This document shows positions 10,988 to 22,505 of a DNA stretch of 64,000 nt, piece after piece (the stretch's first letter is position 1; each line of letters starts with the position of its first letter). Both the position numbers and the translations under genes were made by a program. The stretch covers positions 43,278 to 107,277 of the forward strand of contig NW_019775795.1 of assembly GCF_001039355.2 (NCBI RefSeq), written 5' to 3'. The stretch comes from Lingula anatina (Eukaryota > Brachiopoda > Lingulata > Lingulida > Lingulidae). The notes under the pieces were generated by a model. The model saw only the letters and a list, made by a program, of their open reading frames with translations, did not search any database and was not told where the DNA came from.

Positions 10988-13949
10988 CTCTATCTAACAT
11001 TTCTGTATGAAATAGATTTTGTAACTTTACCTGAAGAAATGATGAAAGATTTACCATTCCCAGATCACAAACTATGGACAAAATCTACCAAACCGGGCTG
11101 ATGCTAAACAAACATAGTATCTTTTATCTTTTACTTCTATATTCCCTTGGTAAATTTTTTTCTATATATTTGTATTATACATTTACAGAAACAGAACACA
11201 ATCATGGTTAAGAAAGGAAATAATTTAATAACTAAGAAGGAATATCATGACAAAGGTCGAATTGCCTTCAATTTAGATCTATTTAAGATCGGAAATCGGT
11301 CAAAAGCATGTTGTCAGATCACCAAATAGATGGTGTATCTAGAGATGCAACTCGATTTTCCTCTTTTTCGTCGAGAACCCTCCTAATGTGAACGTGAAAA
11401 TAATTCATTGTATTACAAGTTTCACGACTCACCACAGGTAATGCAGGTTTTCATCATGTCCTGTTGCGTTGCAACAAAATGTCACCGACTGGCCTACCAA
11501 AGCTGCCGTGCTATAGGGATGGTCTGTGAATTTGGGAGGCTCTGTAAGATACACGAAAATAGGGAATTAACAACGTGTAACAGGAAAACTAGTCAAATAT
11601 TAAAGCTATTTTAAAGCTATTTCGATATAAGATTTAATGTATGCTATGCGTATTAGACATATATAAAAAGTAAAAATAATAATTACATGGGAGTTTCAAA
11701 AAAAAAAAAAATCCTTGCATATGTAAGATAAAAAAGAGGTGCATTAATTTATTTTTTCATTCACAAACGGCTAGGCAACATAATTACCAACTAGAGAAAT
11801 GGTAATGCACAAATTGTATTGTATCGTCATTAGTATCGTCATATTGTACAAGGTCATGGCAATCTATGTACCAGTACAGAAATAAATTGAATTGAATTGA
11901 ATTAATCTGTTAAACTGATGGCATTCAGCGAGAGTCCCCTGTAAGTTGGATCGATGCACGTTGAACGGTATTTCCATTGGGAATGAGCCCCAAATATCGA
12001 CCAGGGCAGAATAATCAGATTATAATATGTATTTATGAATTATACTTCAATAAAAATCTGTCAAAAATATTTATGAAAAAAATTGACATAATGCCGAAAA
12101 ACTTAAGACTAACTTATTACAATAGAAAATAACTTGTATAAAACAGAATAGCTTTTGTAGATCTCAGTTTCAGTAGATCTGGGACATTTTTTAAACTCAA
12201 TTTGGTCGAAAATTGGTCTAAACTTTCGAGCCAATACAAATTCTAGTCTACTTTTAGGGAAAAAAAAAACCCTCTCAAACAGAAAATCTGTAGTTCCAAT
12301 TTTTTGAGCTAGTTTCATCAAGGAGTCAACTGTCTCTCTAAGTAAAACTTATGTCAGTATTGAGACAAACTTGCATTTCTTATTAAGACCATTGTAATTA
12401 GTTTATTTAATTGAAATATTACCTATTTATCTTGAACCTAATAGTAGGGAATTTTACTCCTAAATGTTTAACTGGTTTTGAGTTTTTTTTTCTTTTTTTT
12501 TGTGTGTGATACAGCAACCTTTCTGTATTAAAAGACCTTGGTCTCACCTTTACGACTAAGAGACACGTTCAATCGCGCATGCGTGCTATTGACTTCTATG
12601 GCAACGTCACGTTTTTCAAAGAAGAATGGTGCTCTGATGACATAACTTATTCCTCTTGTACAGACATTCGGCACCGAAAATTCTCCCCACTGATTCGTCA
12701 CGGTGATGGCCTCCCACTGCTTATCTTCGTGAAAAACTGCCGCAGCGTTCAGAGGTATGCCATTGGTAGTCGTCACGCGGCCGTACAATACGGAACCATT
12801 GCAAACGCATATTGAACAGTTCACCAATGTGGCACCGGCGGGACAGGGTTTATTGCAGTCTGAAACAAAATCGTATAGAAAACTACAAGAATATGGTAAA
12901 CAAGACAACATTAAAATAACGATCAATTTAATTGATATAAAATGTACTGTTGATGTTGAAAATTGTGAAAAAGATGTCCGTAAGCTTTTCAAAATTTTGA
13001 AAAAATCTGTCTCCGTAAATGCACTTTTCCGTCAAATAAAAACAAAAATTCTACTATTGAACAAAGACCCAGCAAATAAAAAAAAAATTATATAAAAACA
13101 CTAAATATAATCATATAAAAGATAAAGATATAAAAAAATGAAAATTTTTATAAAAAAGAAAAATATAAAACTGTCTGAGTAAATGCGCTTTTACAGCAAA
13201 TCAAAATAAACATGCTATTATCGAACAAGGACCCAACAAAATAATAATAATAATAATAATAAAAACAAATATAAAAATACTAAATATAATCATACAAAAG
13301 ATAGATATATAAAAAACAAATAAAAATAAAGATAAAAGAATGAAAAATTATATAAAAAGAAAAATATGAAACCGTCTGCGTAAATGCGCTTTGACGGCAA
13401 ATCAAAACAAACATTCTATTATCAAACAAGGACCAAGCAAATAAAATAATAAATATATAATCATATAAAAGTTAAAAATATGAAAACAAATACATAAAAT
13501 AGATAGAAAATAAAAAAAAAATAGAAAAAAGAAAAATAGAAAAGGTCTTATCGTACCCGGGCACGGCCAATCAGAACAATTGCGTCTTTCAAAGTCCGGT
13601 CCTGCACAATTCAAGCCGCCATTGCGCGGAGCGGGGTCGGAGCAGGTGCGTCGTCTGACTTGTATACCCTGGCCACACGTTGTTGAACAACCACCCCAGG
13701 GATCCCAGCGTGTCCACTGGCCGTGTATTGGTTCACCTGTACAGTTCAAAAACACAGTACTACTGATCAGTGCATAGAAAAAATATTTTTACAGTTATGA
13801 GTCTATTAAAATAAAAATATGACTATAGAAGTTTTTTTTGTACAGTAGAAATAAGCTGAAACGTTACCTGCCAATATACGCATATTTCCCTTGTTCCAAA
13901 AGGACTTCTACAATTCTTTTGAAATTACTTAGCTGATGGAATTTGCCAA

Positions 13950-13980
<31 letters not shown>

Positions 13981-16900
13981 AAAGAAAAAACAATGATAAT
14001 TCGTCTTACCACAAAAAAAAAAAAAAAAAGCTTCTATGCGTCAACAAGGAAAATTTAACAAAACTTATTTAAAAAAAAAACTATAATCACACGCCACTTC
14101 ACAGATAACAATTCCCTTGTTCCTTTTAACAAAACAAATGTATATCGAAATCTCACAGTACTTAAATCAAAGAATTTAACAAACAGACAACGGTAGCTTC
14201 ATTTAAAGCGTATTTTGGCCCTGAAAATAAACAAACCAACAAAACATAGACAGTACAACCAATCTGAAAAGAACTAACAAGAGAAAAGGTCAATAACCGA
14301 AAGACTCGGGGATAACACCTGTAAGCCTTACAGGGCAAGTTGGTGACACTTCGAACGCTTTTGAGTTACTGCACCGACCCACTGAGAACTCAAATAGCGT
14401 GCCTGACTACATCAACACCTAGGTCCAATCGCCTCGGAACAATTGCGACACAGTGACAGCACTGTGACAACACGGTGACAACACAGTTACAGCATGACAG
14501 TGCAACACAACATTGACTTGTCACAGCCACTGGCTAAAGGGGACATTTTTTATGTTGAAAACGCGCACTGGTTGACTTGCACCCTCTGTGGTGCTACTAC
14601 AAAATGGTCTATGTGAATCGCAAGGTTAAAAAGGTCTTCTCTAGTTTTATTTATGTGTTTTATTGATAGGTAATTTATTTTAAATAACTTTTATGAATCT
14701 TAAATGTACTATAACAGGTTTTAGTCTCTCATAACCCATAGTAGAGTGAGTTTTATCTTTAAACGTGAGACTTAAATAAAATTATTATTATTATTATTAT
14801 AACAATTATTATTACTGCAGAATGGTAAAGGCGTATCCAAGGGATGAGAATGGAAACTTTCATCTTGGTTAGATACATGTAGCAATAGGCAATAGGCCAT
14901 TTGCATTTATAGGTTTTGACCGCACGCAATCTCTTCAACAGGAAGGACGTTGTAAGTACATTTTATCTGCTGTTTCTGAGATTATAAAAATACTAGCTAA
15001 ATTTATACTGTGGTTGCACAGAGGTTGCCCTGTAAAACCGGTGTAACAGGAATGCTAGGAACCGTAGTCCGCGTCCCATTACTTTGTACAGGTGACTTTC
15101 GTCTCATATAGTAACTCCAATATTCCAACTAACCCTAATCTGTACTAATCATATGGAATCCCGAACTTCTATTCCTAGGACTTCCATTCCTGTTACACCG
15201 GAATATACAGTATATAGTCCATCAGAAGGCACCTCGTGCATAGCTAGTGAATAGCTAGGAAAATGTCTTTGGATATCTAAAGTGATATATTTTTCTGGTG
15301 ACTCTGACAGACGTTAAAACACAAATAACACGCGTAATTGCCTAGTTACATTTGGTGCAAACATTTCGTGTACCACCTTACTGAAAACTACCCGCGCACG
15401 TGACTTGACTTTATTCCCAGTAGGTAAACGTGACACACTGACAGCTTCTTTTAGAAATGAATAATGGTAGGTGTTACAAAAGAAAGCTTTCTGTTCGCTA
15501 CAGCTGTTATGCAATCTAAATTTTTCTTTTTAGGCAAGCAAACTAAAATGCGTTGAAACAAGCACTGTAAAAATATTTTGGTCACCTTGCAGTGAATTAG
15601 TTAATTGTAAGATTTTTTGTATTTTTTAAATATAATTTAATTGTAATACTATATATCTATCTTCACTGCTAACAAAGGCCCCAATCTTATGCAAGAGGTA
15701 TACATTAACTGCAATTCATCTGAGTTGAATTTTACCACGTTTCATTTATAAAAAAAAAAAATTGATATGTGTTAGCTTGGTAATGTACAAATGGTTTAAC
15801 GAATCTGTTGAATTCTGAAACGATCCCATGTCACAGGGAGCATACAGCCCAAGCGACATAGCAGCTTTGGAAGATATAATTCACAGTTATTAGCATAGCA
15901 CTACCAAGAGCAGATATTTACTCCGTACTTCATTCTCCTTTGAGTATTTTTTTTTTCAAGGAGACAACAGGTACCATTTTTAAAGTTGTCTTTGGTATGA
16001 CTCGGCGTGGGAAGCGGCCACACCACCACCACCTGCGCCAGAGGCGAGCAACTCTTTTTTAGAGATAGTCTACCCAGTCAGTTGATTTTGATATAATTTA
16101 TGATGATGTAAATTGGCGTGTCAAAGTGTGCATTTAACTTAGAAAGAAAACACCATGAAAGTCTGTTTTGGTAGTTCATTTTTACAAATATATTTTTACA
16201 AATATATTTTCATTTTTAATAAAAGTAAGATGTGTAGAACATGTCAGACAACTTAACTATCAACCATAAAGTCTCTCTCTCTCTCTCTCCCTCTCTCTCT
16301 CTCTCTCTCATACTGAACCTCCTACCGGCATTTTGTTCAAACAATAACAAGTTGCGTGAGTAACAATGATAAAAAGACAGAATTGCGTAAACAAAGGATC
16401 ACCTTGGTTGACCTTGAATATTTCCGGCTGTTCTTCTCGCTCAACTGGGATATTGTTCTCTATAAAATATAAAAACGAAAAGAGAACATATGGCAAACAT
16501 AATTTGTTCATATATATGAACGGGGTCATTCCATGAGAAATATTGACTCCCTGAGTCACGGCAGTACTGGTGACGCACACATTTGATGCAATATTTGCTT
16601 TATAATGTCAATTATAATTTATTGAGCACAGAAATGGTTTTACATTTAAAGGCTCTCTAACTACTATATATATATATATATAGGAAAATAAAAAATTCGG
16701 ACTTTCCCAAAATTTTGCTAATAAAACCGGTATAGCACCATCAAATATGGACAAAAAAAAATTGTTGAGGGCCATTCCGTGGTATTTGGTCCGCAGGCCA
16801 AAAAATTAAAAAAAGAATCCTACTTACAAAACTACTAATTTCTGAAACTAGGCACCACAAGACACCAGAATCCAAAAGAAAATTTAGGTTTTGATGATGA

Positions 16901-18129
16901 ATTATGATTTTATTGACACTTTTATCTGGATAACTTATAAAACAGTGTTACGGAAGGTCATTTTTTAAATATATTTTTCATAATAGAGATAATTTTAAAC
17001 AATAAAGGCTAAATACATTAAATATAACATTTCTTACATTTAGTCAAGTGCATTAAATTAAAAAAATATTTGATTATAAAATTATGAATTAATTAATATC
17101 AATTTGTACTTCCGAGATGATTTTGGTACCTTTTTTAAGTTTTTAAATAACTACAAAAGCTAAAAACTTATAACTTCATCTTCTCCTCAATCATGATATG
17201 GGTCAACAAAATACGAAAACATTTTTGCTTAGAACCACTCCAATAAGAAATTAAATCCAAAAACATGAGCATTAAACATGACACCTAGAACTGTAGAAGG
17301 ACATGTGAGGCATTTTGATTGGACAATAAGAGGTCATGTGACCGATGAGCCCTAAACCCTTATGTCTTTCAAGATAATCTTTAACTTAAAATGCACAATT
17401 ATTATATAAAGAAGCATTTTTAAACTGAGAAACATTTCATTTGAATGAATGATTCAGAAGTTATTATAATTAAGACAATTGATTATATTTATAATTAATG
17501 AATTTGGTAAGATTTTCTCTTAAATGTCCCAATATTATTTAAAGATGATCAGAGTAGATGAGAACTAATACCATAGTCAAAAATAGTAACATGTTTGAAG
17601 ATGAAATATATTATCATGGAAAGACTTGTTTACCTTTGGCATCATTCATCAAACTTATGCTGGTCTGTATTCATAAAATATTATCATTAGCCTTGTTTTA
17701 CATTTTATTTAGCAATGGACAAAACGTCCTTCCGAGACGCGTCCTTCCGAAACGCCTACTTGATTTTTTTATATGCAAAATTTTCAAATTAAATTTTTTT
17801 CAAAAAAAAAAAAAAAAAAAAATTATATTGACAAAGTGAAATAATCAAATATTCAAATTTTGATTCGATTTTGATTCGACTTTAAAAATATTTCAACAGA
17901 CTGAGCAGATTTTTCTGTTGAAACTGAAAGTAAAACTTCCATGTCTGTTTCACGGCCTTCCGAGACGTTAACTATTTATTATAATTTTTCGTAACTATAA
18001 TTTTTTTAGCCCAATTTTTCTTAAATATAACTTACATAAAGAGGAAAAAACATACAAAAAATGGGATTCTAACTTTTTTACTTTTAAAATATTTTCATTT
18101 GAATGTCAAATGTCCTTCCGTAATGGCAA

Positions 18130-18168
<39 letters not shown>

Positions 18169-21100
18169 ATAGATAAATACCACATAATGGCCTTTAATTA
18201 AAAGTCATATAACACATATCCAAATATATCAGTATATAATAGGTATGCAAATAATATACATGTGTCACTGACGCCACACATATTTTTCCTTTTTTCGTGG
18301 AATGCAATATACTGGTACGTGTTCTGTGTCAATAAGATATTCAATGGTTATTTCGGTAGGTTTCAAAAAAAAAAAAATAAATAAATAAATAAATAAAAAT
18401 AAAAATAAAAATAAAAAATAAAAATAAATAAATAAAGAAAAGAAAAAAATACTGATACTATTCCATTGTCAATCATAAAAGTAGCATATTTATGCTTAAA
18501 TGTTTATCCCTAAAACATTGTTGAAAAACAGTAAATAGACTTTTTCCAAGTTGAGAACAGTAAAAAAAATTGGAAAAAGATATATGGTGCGCGTTATTGA
18601 AAAAATAATTCTGAAAATGTCAACAAATGCTTTATTATCAAAAAGGTATACTCTATCTTAAAACGTTGCAATTTAACATCTTTTTCGAGTTCTACTCCTA
18701 AAAGTACCTACGTTTAACTGTCAACCCCTTCATTCTCTACAAGAACACAGGTATCTCTATTACACGAGCGGCGAGATTAAACTTTTAAAACCACCAAATC
18801 ATCTTATTGAGATCTTAATAACGTGAATATTTTTGACAATGAGATATTGTCATCATTGCAGGAAAAAAGCTGAAATTTCCCGGAAAATAAGGACATCCCT
18901 TTTTCAAGGCCAGACGTTTTTCCTGAAAAATGATCATAATATTTCGAGATCCCCCCAGAAACAGTGCATTCCATTACTGTAATCAAAATAAAAAAATAAA
19001 AAAATAAATAAATCATTGATATTTGCCTACCTTGAAACTCAGTGTCAAGACCGGAAACCAACTTCTGCTGCGGGACTGTTGTCACGTGGTCTTTAAGATG
19101 GGGAGCAATGACGAATACCCCAACCAGAGACAGTATTAACCCCACAACTCCCAGCACGACCAAAATCGCTGCAATGACCCATTTCACCATCTTCTTCCTC
19201 CTCAGCTCTTCCGCCAAAGACGGAGGAAAGCTTTTCGGTAAAGGTTCGTAAACACTCTCAACGGACGGTACCTTGGGAATCGGAAGCGGAGGCACGTCCG
19301 GACGAATCTCCGAAGGTGTCACTTTTTCAAGTTCAATATCCACATGTTTCTCAGAGCGATCCTGCATTTCGCGATGGTCGGTAACATTCCGGTAATCTCC
19401 TGGCGGGATTGGTGTTCTCCGTACAGGAACCTCGCTGTTGTTGGTAATGGTGTCGTAAACATTTTCCCTATCCCCTACATAATCACAAGCTACGTCATAG
19501 GGAAAGGATTTCGGTGCCTCGTACAGCCCCAGATCATTGTCTGCCAAATCAGGGAAGTCATCCGTTACGTCAGAATCAAGGTCACCTTCTGTGGGGTCAA
19601 GGTCGTTTTCGTAGGGGTCAAGGGCAGACTTGGGAACCTGTTTGGTGGGTTTTGGGGGAGGAATTGGCACGTAGGCCTTGTTCACGAAGAACGCTCCTTT
19701 GCTCTGAGTCGCTGGCCTCGGATCCACTTTCGGTGATGGAACTGAAAGAATACAAGTAATAGTTTTAGACACGGCAGTTATCTTCTCCTAGAATAATCGC
19801 CATCAGTCGTTTTCACAGACTACGTCATTAGAATTTCGTGCATTGGTTGCAAATATCCATTGAAATATATTCACAGTTGCAGTTCTTACATTGATACCCA
19901 AAACTTCCGAAATGAAGAAAGTCGAACCACCTTTTAAGGAAGTGGCCATCTGCGCAGTTTACCCCTATTTAAATGCTTTATTCAGTTGCATATTTACATA
20001 TATTCATTGTCAGCTGATCGGCTGCTTTATGTTTTCCATCTAAGTATATATTTTGTCAAACAAAAACGCCGAATCATGTTAAGTACATTATTTAGTATTC
20101 CGTTTATACCTATGACAATTCACGAGATGTTTTAACAAATAATTCACTTTTTATGAATGAAACAAGCCCACATCATTTAAAACATAAATTAATTTTGCTC
20201 TAAATGCACCAGATAAATAAATCAAATCACATGTGCTTAACATGCTAAACATGCATTATAAAATTATATTTTGCCATTTTTTACATAAATCAATTCAATG
20301 TATTTAAATATAAAAACATATGATCCTGTTTCTAAAATGTATGGATTATTTAGAAATATAACTTTTTGTTTATATTTCTATACATGATGCAACATACTCT
20401 GTTAAAATACATGTCTAATTCTGTCCTTTGAAAAAAATGATGTGAAAATTTCTGCNNNNNNNNNNNNNNNNNNNNNNNNNNNNNNNNNNNNNNNNNNNNN
20501 NNNNNNNNNNNNNNNNNNNNNNNNNNNNNNNNNNNNNNNNNNNNNNNNNNNNNNNNNNNNNNNNNNNNNNNNNNNNNNNNNNNNNNNNNNNNNNNNNNNN
20601 NNNNNNNNNNNNNNNNNNNNNNNNNNNNNNNNNNNNNNNNNNNNNNNNNNNNNNNNNNNNNNNNNNNNNNNNNNNNNNNNNNNNNNNNNNNNNNNNNNNN
20701 NNNNNNNNNNNNNNNNNNNNNNNNNNNNNNNCCTCCTCAGCTCTTCCGCCAAAGACGGAGGAAAGCTTTTCGGTAAAGGTTCGTAAACACTCTCAACGGA
20801 CGGTACCTTGGGAATCGGAAGCGGAGGCACGTCCGGACGAATCTCCGAAGGTGTCACTTTTTCAAGTTCAATATCCACATGTTTCTCAGAGCGATCCTGC
20901 ATTTCGCGATGGTCGGTAACATTCCGGTAATCTCCTGGCGGGATTGGTGTTCTCCGTACAGGAACCTCGCTGTTGTTGGTAATGGTGTCGTAAACATTTT
21001 CCCTATCCCCTACATAATCACAAGCTACGTCATAGGGAAAGGATTTCGGTGCCTCGTACAGCCCCAGATCATTGTCTGCCGAATCAGGGAAGTCATCCGT

Positions 21101-22466
21101 TACGTCAGAATCAAGGTCACCTTCTGTGGGGTCAAGGTCGTTTTCGTAGGGGTCAAGGGCAGACTTGGGAACCTGTTTGGTGGGTTTTGGGGGAGGAATT
21201 GGCACGTAGGCCTTGTTCACGAAGAACGCTCCTTTGCTCTGAGTCGCTGGCCTCGGATCCACTTTCGGTGATGGAACTGAAAGAATACAAGTAATAGTTT
21301 TAGACACGGCAGTTATCTTCTCCTAGAATAATCGCCATCAGTCGTTTTCACAGACTACGTCATTAGAATTTCGTGCATTGGTTGCAAATATCCATTGAAA
21401 TATATTCACAGTTGCAGTTCTTACATTGATACCCAAAACTTCCGAAATGAAGAAAGTCGAACCACCTTTTAAGGAAGTGGCCATCTGCGCAGTTTACCCC
21501 TATTTAAATGCTTTATTCAGTTGCATATTTACATATATTCATTGTCAGCTGATCGGCTGCTTTATGTTTTCCATCTAAGTATATATTTTGTCAAACAAAA
21601 ACGCCGAATCATGTTAAGTACATTATTTAGTATTCCGTTTATACCTATGACAATTCACGAGATGTTTTAACAAATAATTCACTTTTTATGAATGAAACAA
21701 GCCCACATCATTTAAAACATAAATTAATTTTGCTCTAAATGCACCAGATAAATAAATCAAATCACATGTGCTTAACATGCTAAACATGCATTATAAAATT
21801 ATATTTTGCCATTTTTTACATAAATCAATTCAATGTATTTAAATATAAAAACATATGATCCTGTTTCTAAAATGTATGGATTATTTAGAAATATAACTTT
21901 TTGTTTATATTTCTATACATGATGCAACATACTCTGTTAAAATACATGTCTAATTCTGTCCTTTGAAAAAAATGATGTGAAAATTTCTGCCTTTTCCAAT
22001 GCAATTTTCATTTTTTTTTGTTCATACCTATTTTGCATTGTAAAACGGAGATTGTTGATTATACTAAATATGATTCAGTATAATATGTTAAAGAAAATAT
22101 ACCTTTACTTTGCATTTTGAGACATTATTTTGTTTATTTCTCTAAATATAAATCAACTAAATATCTTAAGGCGCATAAACCTTTATGTTCGTTGAACAAA
22201 TATGCTTACATGTACCTATTTCGTCTTTTTTTTCAGTTTTTCTACACTCAAGATAAATTAGATTAGTTAAAGAACATTACATGTGCATGTATGCCCTTTA
22301 TAATATGCTCTGAATATTATAAAATAAGCTTAAATTAATTTTCCTACAAGTATACATAAAGAAACTAAATATCTTAAAACATATTTACCTGTTTTCTGCT
22401 TGTACAATACCCCTAGACACTTTTTAAATGGAATTTTGACTATTTAAACTGTTAAAACCATAAGCC

Positions 22467-22505
<39 letters not shown>

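Larger units (their letters stand above)
13737..16402. other. CILP intron between exons 3 and 4
   Basis: 2.7 kb without a coding exon. Holds (AAAT)n near 13950, a short GTGACARCAC minisatellite at about 14441-14505, a MITE at 15040-15199, a possible SINE fragment near 15955-16060 and a CT array at 16272-16308. Confidence 0.75.

Noticed and set aside
12757-13095. 112-codon plus-strand frame
   Set aside because: It is antisense to CILP exon 5 and its intron, and the exon on the minus strand is clearly coding.
20402-21307. A second CILP-like gene or paralogous exon
   Set aside because: It is the same sequence as 19197-20455 at a fixed offset with one base change noted, bounded exactly by N; an unmerged contig overlap explains it.
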